Assembly: GCF_039543505.1 (NCBI RefSeq)
Contig: NZ_BAABJW010000004.1
Location: forward strand, 372,001 to 436,000
DNA length: 64,000 nucleotides
Source: Litoribaculum gwangyangense
Lineage (GTDB): Bacteria; Bacteroidota; Bacteroidia; Flavobacteriales; Flavobacteriaceae
Direction of reading: 5' to 3'
Within the stretch, counting starts at the first letter, position 1. Each line of letters opens with the position of its first letter. The position numbers and the translations under genes are program-made. This document shows positions 50,286 to 60,000 of the stretch, piece after piece. Below the pieces are notes generated by a model. It made no database searches and was not told the origin of the DNA. It saw only the letters and a program-made list of their open reading frames with translations.

Positions 50286-50840
50286 ATGTCTGAGGTTAGT
50301 GAAAAAAAATGGTATGTTGTTAGAGCTGTAAGTGGTCAGGAAAATAAAATCAAAACCTATATAGAGAATGAAATCGCTCGATTGGGTTTACAAGATTATG
50401 TGGATCAAGTATTAGTTCCCACTGAAAAAGTAATACAAATCCGTAATGGAAAAAAAATCAACAAAGAGAAAGTTTATTTTCCAGGATACATAATGATTCA
50501 AGCTAATTTATCAGGAGAGATTCCCCATATTATTAGATCTGTTACCAATGTTATTGGTTTTTTGGGTGAAACTAAAGGAGGTGATCCAGTGCCATTAAGG
50601 CAATCCGAAGTTAACAGAATGTTAGGCAAGGTTGATGAATTATCAGTTGAAGAAAGTACAAATGTGGCAATACCATTCACAAAAGGTGAAACCGTAAAAG
50701 TAATAGATGGACCATTTAATGGTTTTGATGGAACCATAGAGAAAATTAATGAGGAAAAGCGTAAACTTGAGGTGATGGTGAAAATATTCGGAAGAAAAAC
50801 ACCACTAGAGTTAAGTTATATGCAAGTGGAAAAGATATAA
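50286..50840 (+). CDS. nusG: transcription termination/antitermination protein NusG
   Basis: 184 residues. NGN domain with KWYVVRAVSGQENKIKTYIE (about 7-26), PTEKVIQIRNGKK, VYFPGYIMIQ; C-terminal KOW domain with FTKGETVKVIDGPFNGFDG (about 126-144) that binds Rho or S10. It couples RNA polymerase to the ribosome or Rho. Part of the secE-nusG-rplK transcript; 74 bases, without clear signal, precede rplK. Confidence 0.96.
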   Translation: MSEVSEKKWYVVRAVSGQENKIKTYIENEIARLGLQDYVDQVLVPTEKVIQIRNGKKINKEKVYFPGYIMIQANLSGEIPHIIRSVTNVIGFLGETKGGDPVPLRQSEVNRMLGKVDELSVEESTNVAIPFTKGETVKVIDGPFNGFDGTIEKINEEKRKLEVMVKIFGRKTPLELSYMQVEKI

Positions 50841-50914
50841 TAATTGTTACACTATATAAATGATATGCTACTAGGCTTCCAATTTTAGAAGTATATCGAA
50901 CTAAATTATTAAAA

Positions 50915-51352
50915 ATGGCAAAAGAATTAGGTAAAGTAGTTAAGTTACAAGTTCGGGGAGGTGCTGCGAATCCATCGCCACCGGTTGGACCCGCTTTAGG
51001 TGCTGCTGGAGTTAACATTATGGAGTTCTGTAAGCAATTTAATGCTAGAACTCAGGATAAGCCTGGTAAAGTTTTACCAGTTGTTATCTCTGTTTACAAA
51101 GATAAATCATTCGACTTTGTAATCAAGACTCCTCCAGCTGCAGTACAATTATTAGAAGCGGCCAAAGTGAAAAAAGGATCAGGAGAACCAAACCGAAAAA
51201 AAGTAGCTAAAGTATCTTGGGATCAGATTAAAACCATAGCTGAAGACAAAATGGTAGATTTAAATGCATTTACTATTGAATCTGCAATGAAAATGGTTGC
51301 TGGTACAGCAAGATCGATGGGTATTACCGTAACGGGTCAATTTCCATCTTAA
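50915..51352 (+). CDS. rplK: 50S ribosomal protein L11
   Basis: 145 residues: VKLQVRGGAANPSPPVGPAL (about 8-27), GVNIMEFCKQFNARTQ, TPPAAVQLLEAAKVKKGSGE (about 73-92), and the RNA-binding end AMKMVAGTARSMGI. Part of the GTPase-associated centre with L10 and L7/L12; needed for RelA-type stringent response. Cotranscribed with rplA (20-base gap). Confidence 0.97.
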   Translation: MAKELGKVVKLQVRGGAANPSPPVGPALGAAGVNIMEFCKQFNARTQDKPGKVLPVVISVYKDKSFDFVIKTPPAAVQLLEAAKVKKGSGEPNRKKVAKVSWDQIKTIAEDKMVDLNAFTIESAMKMVAGTARSMGITVTGQFPS

Positions 51353-51372
51353 TCTATTAAAGACATTATAAA

Positions 51373-52062
51373 ATGGCAAGATTAACAAAAAAGCAAAAAG
51401 AAGCTTTAGCAAAAATTGAAAAAGGTAGAGTTTATTCTCTTGATGAAGCATCATCGTTAGTAAAAGAAATTACTAATACAAAATTTGATGCATCTGTAGA
51501 TATAGCTGTACGCTTAGGGGTAGATCCTCGTAAAGCAAACCAGATGGTTAGGGGTGTAGTATCACTACCACACGGAACTGGTAAAGACATGAAAGTATTA
51601 GCATTAGTAACACCAGATAAAGAAGCAGAAGCGAAAGAAGCTGGTGCTGATTATGTTGGTTTAGACGAATATCTTGATAAAATTAAGAATGGTTGGACTG
51701 ATGTTGATGTTATTATTACCATGCCAAGTGTAATGGGTAAATTAGGTCCGTTAGGACGTGTATTAGGTCCTCGTGGTTTAATGCCAAACCCAAAAACTGG
51801 AACAGTAACAATGGATGTAGCCAAAGCGGTAGCAGAAGTAAAAGCTGGTAAGATAGACTTTAAAGTTGATAAAACCGGAATTGTTCATGCAGCTATAGGT
51901 AAAGCATCATTTAGTGCTGATAAAATTGCAGGTAATGCAAATGAATTATTACAAACATTAATTAAATTAAAACCAACTACTGCAAAAGGAACTTATGTAA
52001 AAAGCATATACATGTCTTCTACCATGAGTCCTAGTATAGCTGTTGATCCTAAAATTGGTTAA
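51373..52062 (+). CDS. rplA: 50S ribosomal protein L1
   Basis: 229 residues, with VDIAVRLGVDPRKANQMVRG (about 37-56), LPHGTGKD, GADYVGLDEYLDKIK, MPSVMGKLGPLGRVLGPRGL (about 117-136), and KTGIVHAAIGKASF. L1 forms the mobile stalk at the E site, and in many bacteria represses its own operon by binding the rplK mRNA. rplJ follows at 19 bases. Confidence 0.97.
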   Translation: MARLTKKQKEALAKIEKGRVYSLDEASSLVKEITNTKFDASVDIAVRLGVDPRKANQMVRGVVSLPHGTGKDMKVLALVTPDKEAEAKEAGADYVGLDEYLDKIKNGWTDVDVIITMPSVMGKLGPLGRVLGPRGLMPNPKTGTVTMDVAKAVAEVKAGKIDFKVDKTGIVHAAIGKASFSADKIAGNANELLQTLIKLKPTTAKGTYVKSIYMSSTMSPSIAVDPKIG

Positions 52063-52081
52063 TTAGGTTAAAACTTTTATT

Positions 52082-52603
52082 ATGACAAGAGAAGAAAAAT
52101 CACAAGTAATTGAGGAATTAACTGCGGAATTAGCCAATAATGCAAATATCTATTTAGCTGATATATCTGGATTAAACGCAGGGACAACCTCAGATTTACG
52201 TCGTGCTTGTTTTAAAGCCAACGTAAAATTAGCAGTTGTAAAAAACACATTACTTCAAAAAGCAATGGAAGCATCCGATAGAGATTTTGGTGACCTTCCA
52301 TCCGTTTTAAAAGGAAATACATCAGTAATGTATTCTGAAACTGGTAATGTGCCAGCAAAATTAATAAAAACCTTCCGTAAAAAATCAGACAAACCTTTAT
52401 TAAAGGGTGCGTTTATTGAGGAAGCCGTTTACATTGGCGATAACCAATTAGACATGCTAGTAGATATCAAGTCTAAAGAAGAGTTAATAGGAGAAATCAT
52501 TGGATTATTACAATCTCCTGCTAAAAATGTTGTCTCGGCACTTAAGTCAAGTGGTGGAAAATTAGCTGGAATTATTAAAACACTATCTGAAAAAGAAGGA
52601 TAG
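52082..52603 (+). CDS. rplJ: 50S ribosomal protein L10
   Basis: 173 residues. TREEKSQVIEELTAEL (2-17), IYLADISGLNAGTTSDLRRACFK-type segment and VKLAVVKNTLLQKAME form the rRNA-binding domain; the C-terminal helix (SALKSSGGKLAGIIKTLSEKEG) binds L7/L12 dimers. Base of the stalk. The 19-base gap to rplA shows no room for the long L10 leader known from other bacteria. Confidence 0.96.
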   Translation: MTREEKSQVIEELTAELANNANIYLADISGLNAGTTSDLRRACFKANVKLAVVKNTLLQKAMEASDRDFGDLPSVLKGNTSVMYSETGNVPAKLIKTFRKKSDKPLLKGAFIEEAVYIGDNQLDMLVDIKSKEELIGEIIGLLQSPAKNVVSALKSSGGKLAGIIKTLSEKEG

Positions 52604-52667
52604 TATTAATTAGTACGCACTTTATTACAAACATATTATTATTAAAATTTATTAAAACGATAGAAAA

Positions 52668-53048
52668 ATGGCAGATTTAAAAGATTTCGCAGAACAATTA
52701 GTTAACTTAACAGTAAAAGAAGTAAATGAGTTAGCTACTATATTAAAAGATGAGTATGGTATCGAGCCTGCTGCTGCAGCTGTTGCTGTTGCCGCTGGTC
52801 CTGCTGCTGGAGGTGGTGAAGAGGCTGCTGAAGCTCAAACTGAATTTGATGTTATACTAAAAGCTGCAGGTGCTTCTAAATTAGCAGTTGTAAAATTAGT
52901 TAAAGAATTAACTGGTCTTGGCTTAAAAGAAGCTAAAGAATTAGTTGATGGTGCACCTAGCCCAATCAAAGAAGGTGTCTCTAAAGACGAAGCAGAAGGC
53001 TTAAAAGCATCTTTAGAAGAAGCAGGAGCTGAGGTTGAGCTTAAGTAA
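52668..53048 (+). CDS. rplL: 50S ribosomal protein L7/L12
   Basis: 126 residues. N-terminal dimerisation domain (DLKDFAEQLVNLTVKEVNELA), a flexible Ala/Gly/Glu hinge (about 35-60), and the C-terminal factor-binding domain with TEFDVILKAAGASKLAVVK, LTGLGLKEAKELVDGAPSPI and LKASLEEAGAEVELK. Recruits EF-Tu, EF-G and other GTPases. A hairpin follows before rpoB. Confidence 0.97.
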   Translation: MADLKDFAEQLVNLTVKEVNELATILKDEYGIEPAAAAVAVAAGPAAGGGEEAAEAQTEFDVILKAAGASKLAVVKLVKELTGLGLKEAKELVDGAPSPIKEGVSKDEAEGLKASLEEAGAEVELK

Positions 53049-53072
53049 GCTTAACAACTCAAAAAACATTAA

Positions 53073-53108
53073 GGTTTAGGTCTGAAGATAGTCTTCAAGA
53101 CCTAAACC
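53073..53108 (+). promoter_or_regulatory. rplL-rpoB hairpin, attenuator or processing site
   Basis: GGTTTAGGTCT pairs with AGACCTAAACC; the interior GAAGA pairs with TCTTC. A weak ATTTT follows. E. coli has a partial terminator and an RNase III site at the same place between rplL and rpoB, so a similar role is likely. Confidence 0.65.
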
Positions 53109-53170
53109 ATTTTGCGTATATAATCGTTATATACAAAACAACATTTTTTTAATCAAAATTCCGTCTATTG

Positions 53171-56100
53171 ATGTTATCCACACAAGCTGAAAGATTAAAT
53201 TTCTCCTCTATTGTAAATAGAACAGAATATCCAGATTTCTTAGATATTCAGATAAAATCCTTCCAGGATTTTTTCCAATTAGAAACTAAGTCTGAAGAAA
53301 GAGGTGATGAAGGTCTATACAACACCTTCATGGAAAATTTTCCAATCACAGATTCTCGTAATCAATTCGTTTTAGAATTTTTAGATTACTTCGTAGATCC
53401 ACCAAGATATACTATTGAAGAGTGTATTGAAAGAGGATTAACTTACAGCGTTCCGCTAAAAGCTAGATTAAAGTTATACTGTACAGACCCTGAACACGAG
53501 GATTTCGAGACTATTGTTCAAGATGTGTACTTAGGAACTATACCTTACATGACACCAAGTGGTACGTTTGTTATAAATGGTGCAGAGCGTGTTGTAGTGT
53601 CTCAGTTGCATCGTTCACCAGGTGTATTCTTTGGTCAGTCTTTCCATGCCAATGGAACCAAATTATATTCTGCAAGAGTTATTCCTTTCAAAGGCTCTTG
53701 GATTGAGTTTGCTACGGATATCAATCAGGTTATGTATGCATACATTGATAGAAAGAAAAAATTACCTGTAACAACACTTTTCCGTGCCATTGGTTTTGAA
53801 CGTGATAAAGATATTCTTGAAATTTTTGATCTAGCTGAAGAAATTAAAGTATCAAAAACAGGATTAAAAAAATATACAGGCAGAAAATTAGCAGCCCGTG
53901 TTTTAAATACATGGCATGAGGATTTTGTTGATGAAGATACTGGAGAAGTAGTATCTATAGAGCGTAACGAAATTGTGCTTGACCGAGATACAATCTTAGA
54001 TAAAGATAATATTGAAGAAATTATTGAAGCTGATGTTAAGACGATTCTTTTACACAAAGAAAGTACTGAGCAAGGTGATTATGCTATCATTCACAATACA
54101 CTTCAAAAAGATCCAACAAACTCTGAAAAAGAGGCTGTTGAGCATATATACAGACAATTACGTAATGCTGAACCACCAGATGAGGAAACAGCACGTGGAA
54201 TAATTGATAAATTATTCTTCTCAGATCAACGTTATTCTTTAGGTGAAGTTGGGCGTTACAGAATGAATAAGAAATTAGGTTTAGATATTGGAATGGATAA
54301 GCAAGTGCTTACCAAAGAAGATATCATTACTATTATAAAATATTTAATAGAACTTATCAACTCTAAAGCAGAAATTGATGATATTGATCACTTATCAAAC
54401 CGTCGTGTGCGCACAGTAGGTGAGCAATTATCTCAACAGTTTGGTGTTGGTTTAGCTCGTATGGCACGTACCATTCGTGAGCGTATGAACGTTCGTGATA
54501 ATGAGGTGTTTACACCAATTGATTTAATTAATGCCAAGACGCTGTCGTCAGTAATCAACTCATTCTTTGGAACTAACCAGTTATCTCAATTTATGGATCA
54601 AACAAATCCATTAGCGGAGATTACTCACAAACGTCGTCTATCGGCTTTAGGGCCAGGAGGTTTATCTCGCGAAAGAGCAGGTTTTGAGGTTCGTGACGTT
54701 CATTATACTCATTACGGGCGTTTATGTCCTATAGAAACACCAGAAGGACCAAACATTGGTTTAATTTCTTCACTTTCAGTATATGCAAAAGTGAATGGTA
54801 TGGGATTCATTGAAACTCCATATCGTCCAGTTGAAAATGGTGTTGTAGATATTAAAGGCGCTCCGGTTTATTTAAGTGCTGAGGAAGAGGAAGAAAAATT
54901 AATCGCTCAAGCAACTGTTAAAGTTGATGAGAAAGGTAAAATTCTTCATGATAAGGTAATTGCAAGAATGGAAGGGGATTTCCCTGTGATTGATCCAACG
55001 TCGCTTCATTATACAGATGTGGCACCTAATCAAATTTCATCTATTTCAGCTTCGTTAATTCCATTCTTGGAACATGATGATGCGAACCGTGCTTTGATGG
55101 GATCTAACATGATGCGTCAAGCAGTACCTTTATTATTACCACAAGCACCAATTGTTGGAACAGGTTTAGAACGTCAAGTAGCATCCGATTCTCGTGTTTT
55201 AATCAATGCGGAGGGTAATGGTGAAGTTCTATATGTAGATGCGAATGAGATTCGTATTAAATATGAAAGATCGGAAGATGAAGCTAAAGTAAGTTTTGAT
55301 AGCGATGTGAAAACCTACGAGTTAGTGAAATTCAGAAAAACGAACCAAGGCACTTCAATCAACTTAAAACCAATTGTGGTTAAAGGGGATAAAGTAACTA
55401 AGGGTCAAGTGTTATGCGAAGGTTATGCTACTCAAAAAGGTGAGTTGGCACTTGGTAGAAACATGAAAGTAGCCTTCATGCCATGGAAAGGATATAATTT
55501 TGAGGATGCGATTGTGATTTCTGAAAAAGTGGTACGTGAAGATATTTTCACTTCTATCCATATTGATGAGTATTCTCTTGAAGTTAGAGACACCAAATTA
55601 GGTAATGAAGAATTAACGAATGATATTCCAAACGTTTCTGAAGAAGCTACCAAAGATTTAGATGAAAACGGTATGATTCGTATTGGTGCTGAGGTTAAAC
55701 CTGGAGATATCTTAATCGGTAAGATTACACCAAAGGGAGAAAGCGATCCCACTCCAGAAGAAAAATTACTTCGTGCTATTTTTGGAGATAAAGCTGGTGA
55801 TGTTAAGGATGCGTCATTAAAAGCTTCTCCATCTTTAAATGGTGTAGTTATCGAGAAAAAATTATTCTCGAGAGCTGTGAAAGATAAGCGTAAAAGAGCA
55901 CAAGATAAAGATGATATCTTACAACTAGAAGGTATTTACGATGCTAAGTTTGATGACCTAAAAAACATTTTAGTTGAAAAATTATTCAATATCGTTAATG
56001 GTAAAACGTCTCAAGGTATTTATAATGATTTAGGTGAAGAAGTATTGCCAAAAGGTAAAAAGTTCACTCTAAAAATGTTAAATGCGGTTGATGATTATGC

Positions 56101-56983
56101 ACATTTAGTGTCTGGAAAATGGACAACAGATGATCATACTAATCAATTGGTAGCCGATTTAATTCACAACTATAAAATTAAAGAAAACGATTTACAAGGT
56201 TCCTTACGTCGTGAAAAATTCACTATCTCTGTAGGTGATGAATTACCAGCAGGTATTATAAAACTTGCTAAAGTTTATATTGCGAAAAAACGTAAACTAA
56301 AAGTAGGTGATAAAATGGCAGGACGTCACGGTAATAAGGGTATTGTAGCTCGTATTGTTCGTGCTGAAGATATGCCTTTCTTAGAAGATGGAACGCCTGT
56401 TGATATCGTTTTGAACCCACTTGGTGTACCTTCTCGTATGAACATTGGTCAGATTTATGAAACTGTTTTAGGATGGGCTGGTCAAAAATTAGGTCGCACA
56501 TTTGCAACGCCTATTTTTGATGGTGCAACTATTGATCAGATTAACGAATTAACTGATGAAGCTGGTATACCTAGATATGGTCATACCTATTTATATGATG
56601 GTGGAACAGGTGAACGTTTTGATCAGCCTGCAACTGTAGGTGTTATTTACATGTTGAAATTAGGACACATGGTAGATGATAAAATGCACGCACGTTCTAT
56701 AGGACCTTACTCATTAATTACTCAACAACCTCTTGGTGGTAAAGCACAATTTGGTGGTCAGCGATTTGGTGAGATGGAAGTTTGGGCACTTGAAGCTTAT
56801 GGAGCATCGAGTACTCTAAGAGAGATTTTAACTGTAAAATCTGATGATGTAATTGGTAGAGCAAAAACTTACGAAGCAATTGTAAAAGGTGAACCAATGC
56901 CAGATCCAGGATTGCCAGAATCATTCAACGTATTAATGCACGAATTGAAAGGTTTAGGTCTAGATATCAGATTAGAGGAGTAG
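53171..56983 (+). CDS. rpoB: DNA-directed RNA polymerase subunit beta
   Basis: 1,270 residues from the ATG at 53171 (the frame opens with a TTG at 53168). Ends at rpoC, 31 bases on. Rifampicin region FFGTNQLSQFMDQTNPLAEI then THKRRLSALGPGG (about 460-495) keeps the wild-type residues of the main resistance positions (Q, D, H, R, S in their places), so no target resistance is visible. Also KVAFMPWKGYNFEDAIVISE, the conserved GDKMAGRHGNKG, and the C-terminal GGKAQFGGQRFGEMEVWALE. Core enzyme, catalytic centre with beta-prime. Confidence 0.98.
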   Translation: MLSTQAERLNFSSIVNRTEYPDFLDIQIKSFQDFFQLETKSEERGDEGLYNTFMENFPITDSRNQFVLEFLDYFVDPPRYTIEECIERGLTYSVPLKARLKLYCTDPEHEDFETIVQDVYLGTIPYMTPSGTFVINGAERVVVSQLHRSPGVFFGQSFHANGTKLYSARVIPFKGSWIEFATDINQVMYAYIDRKKKLPVTTLFRAIGFERDKDILEIFDLAEEIKVSKTGLKKYTGRKLAARVLNTWHEDFVDEDTGEVVSIERNEIVLDRDTILDKDNIEEIIEADVKTILLHKESTEQGDYAIIHNTLQKDPTNSEKEAVEHIYRQLRNAEPPDEETARGIIDKLFFSDQRYSLGEVGRYRMNKKLGLDIGMDKQVLTKEDIITIIKYLIELINSKAEIDDIDHLSNRRVRTVGEQLSQQFGVGLARMARTIRERMNVRDNEVFTPIDLINAKTLSSVINSFFGTNQLSQFMDQTNPLAEITHKRRLSALGPGGLSRERAGFEVRDVHYTHYGRLCPIETPEGPNIGLISSLSVYAKVNGMGFIETPYRPVENGVVDIKGAPVYLSAEEEEEKLIAQATVKVDEKGKILHDKVIARMEGDFPVIDPTSLHYTDVAPNQISSISASLIPFLEHDDANRALMGSNMMRQAVPLLLPQAPIVGTGLERQVASDSRVLINAEGNGEVLYVDANEIRIKYERSEDEAKVSFDSDVKTYELVKFRKTNQGTSINLKPIVVKGDKVTKGQVLCEGYATQKGELALGRNMKVAFMPWKGYNFEDAIVISEKVVREDIFTSIHIDEYSLEVRDTKLGNEELTNDIPNVSEEATKDLDENGMIRIGAEVKPGDILIGKITPKGESDPTPEEKLLRAIFGDKAGDVKDASLKASPSLNGVVIEKKLFSRAVKDKRKRAQDKDDILQLEGIYDAKFDDLKNILVEKLFNIVNGKTSQGIYNDLGEEVLPKGKKFTLKMLNAVDDYAHLVSGKWTTDDHTNQLVADLIHNYKIKENDLQGSLRREKFTISVGDELPAGIIKLAKVYIAKKRKLKVGDKMAGRHGNKGIVARIVRAEDMPFLEDGTPVDIVLNPLGVPSRMNIGQIYETVLGWAGQKLGRTFATPIFDGATIDQINELTDEAGIPRYGHTYLYDGGTGERFDQPATVGVIYMLKLGHMVDDKMHARSIGPYSLITQQPLGGKAQFGGQRFGEMEVWALEAYGASSTLREILTVKSDDVIGRAKTYEAIVKGEPMPDPGLPESFNVLMHELKGLGLDIRLEE

Positions 56984-57014
56984 TTAATTAATAAATTCAT
57001 TTCAACCATATATT

Positions 57015-60000
57015 ATGGCAAGAAAACAAGATAAGAATACAGTAAGGAGATTTAACAAAATCTCAATTGGTTTAGCATCACCAGAGTCCATTTTAGCAGA
57101 GTCTAGAGGTGAAGTTTTAAAGCCAGAAACTATCAATTATCGAACTCACAAACCAGAAAGAGATGGTTTGTTCTGTGAGCGTATCTTTGGTCCAGTAAAG
57201 GATTATGAATGTGCTTGTGGTAAATATAAAAGAATTCGCTACAAAGGAATCGTTTGCGACCGTTGCGGTGTTGAAGTAACTGAAAAGAAGGTACGTCGCG
57301 ATAGAGTTGGGCATATCAATTTGGTGGTTCCAGTAGCTCATATTTGGTATTTCCGTTCGTTACCAAACAAAATAGGTTATTTACTTGGTTTACCATCTAA
57401 GAAATTAGATATGATTATTTACTACGAGCGATATGTAGTTATTCAACCAGGTAATGCAAAAAATGAAGAAGGTGAACCATTACAAAAATTGGATTTCCTT
57501 ACCGAAGAAGAATATTTAAATATTTTAGATTCTCTTCCTCAAGATAATCAATATTTGGACGATCATGACCCCAATAAGTTTTTAGCTAAAATGGGTGCTG
57601 AATGTTTAATTGAGTTATTAGCTAGAATTGATTTAGAAGCACTTTCATACGAATTACGTCACAAAGCAAATACTGAAACGTCTAAACAACGTAAAACAGA
57701 GGCTTTAAAGCGTTTACAAGTTGTTGAGTCATTACGTGAATCAAACCAAAATAGAGAAAATCGTCCTGAATGGATGATTATGAAAGTTATTCCAATCATC
57801 CCGCCAGAATTACGTCCGTTAGTGCCGTTAGATGGTGGTCGTTTTGCAACGTCTGATTTAAATGATTTATACCGTCGTGTAATTATTAGAAACAACCGTC
57901 TAAAAAGATTGGTTGAGATTAAAGCACCTGAAGTAATTTTACGTAACGAAAAACGTATGCTACAAGAATCGGTTGATTCGTTATTCGATAATACACGTAA
58001 ATCTTCTGCTGTAAAAACAGATTCTAACCGTCCATTAAAATCGTTATCAGATTCATTAAAAGGTAAACAAGGACGTTTCCGTCAAAACCTTTTAGGAAAA
58101 CGTGTTGACTATTCTGCACGTTCGGTAATTGTTGTAGGACCAGAGTTAAAATTATTTGAATGTGGATTGCCAAAAAATATGGCAGCTGAACTTTATAAAC
58201 CTTTTGTAATCAGAAAATTGATTGAAAGAGGTATTGTAAAAACTGTAAAATCTGCTAAGAAAATTATAGATAAAAGAGAGCCTGTGGTTTGGGATATCTT
58301 GGAAAATGTTCTTAAAGGACATCCAGTATTACTGAACCGTGCTCCTACATTACACCGTTTGGGTATTCAAGCCTTCCAACCTAAGTTAATTGAAGGGAAA
58401 GCTATACAACTACACCCATTGGTATGTACAGCATTTAACGCAGATTTTGATGGTGACCAAATGGCGGTACATTTACCACTTGGACCGGAAGCTATTTTAG
58501 AATGTCAATTATTAATGTTGGCATCACACAATATCTTAAATCCAGCGAATGGTTCGCCAGTAACGGTACCTTCTCAAGATATGGTTCTTGGTCTATATTA
58601 CATGACCAAAGAGCGTAAGTCTACGCCAGAAGCTCCAGTTAAAGGAGAAGGCTTAACGTTCTATTCTCCAGAGGAAGTTGAAATCGCTTTCAATGAGAAA
58701 AAAGTTGACTTAAATGCTGGAATTCGAGTTAGAACTATTGATATTAATGAAGATGGCAAGCTTCAACCTATGATTGTTGAGACTACTGTGGGTCGTGTAT
58801 TATTTAATCAACATGTTCCTCAAGCAGCTGGTTATATCAATCAAGTATTAACTAAGAAATCTTTAAGAGATATTATTGGAAATATTTTGAAGGTAACTTC
58901 TGTTCCTGAAACAGCAGATTTCTTAGATGCTATTAGAACTTTAGGATTTAAATTCGCTTTCCAAGGTGGTTTATCATTCAGTTTAGGAGATATCATCATT
59001 CCGCCAGAAAAACAGGGCATGATTGATAAAGCCAATACACTTGTTGATGGTATTATGGCGAACTATAACATGGGACTTATTACCAATAACGAGCGTTATA
59101 ACCAAGTTATTGATATATGGACTTCTACAAATGCTGAATTGACTGAATTGTCAATGAAACGTATTCGTGAAGATCAACAAGGATTCAACTCTGTGTATAT
59201 GATGCTTGATTCTGGAGCTCGTGGATCTAAAGAACAGATTCGTCAGCTAACGGGTATGCGTGGATTAATGGCTAAGCCTAAAAAATCGAATGCTGGTGGC
59301 GGTGAAATTATAGAAAACCCAATCCTTTCTAACTTCAAAGAAGGTCTTTCAATTTTAGAATACTTTATTTCAACACACGGTGCTCGTAAAGGTCTTGCAG
59401 ATACCGCTTTAAAAACGGCTGACGCGGGTTACTTAACACGTCGTTTAGTGGATGTGTCTCAAGATGTAATTATAAATACCGAAGATTGTGGTACTTTAAG
59501 AGGAGTAGAAGTAGAACCGTTGAAAAAGAATGATGAAGTTGTTGAAACTTTAGAAGAAAGAATCGTTGGTCGTGTATCATTAAATGATGTTCACAATCCA
59601 TTAACTGATGAATTGCTTGTTGCATCAGGACAATTAATTGAAGATGATATTGCTAAAGCCATTGAAGAATCACCAATTGAGAGTATTGAAGTACGTTCAG
59701 CATTAACTTGTGAAGCTTTACAAGGTATTTGTGCTAAATGTTACGGACGTAATTTAGCTACCGGTAAAATGGTACAACGTGGTGAGGCGGTAGGTGTTGT
59801 TGCAGCACAATCAATTGGAGAACCTGGAACGCAATTAACACTTCGTACATTCCACGTAGGTGGTATTGCAGGTAACATTTCAGAAGAAAATAAATTAGCT
59901 GTTAAGTTTGATGGAATTGCGGAAATTGAAGATTTAAAAACTGTTAAAGGTAAAGATGGAGAAGGAAATGATATTGACATTGTTATTTCCAGAACATCAG

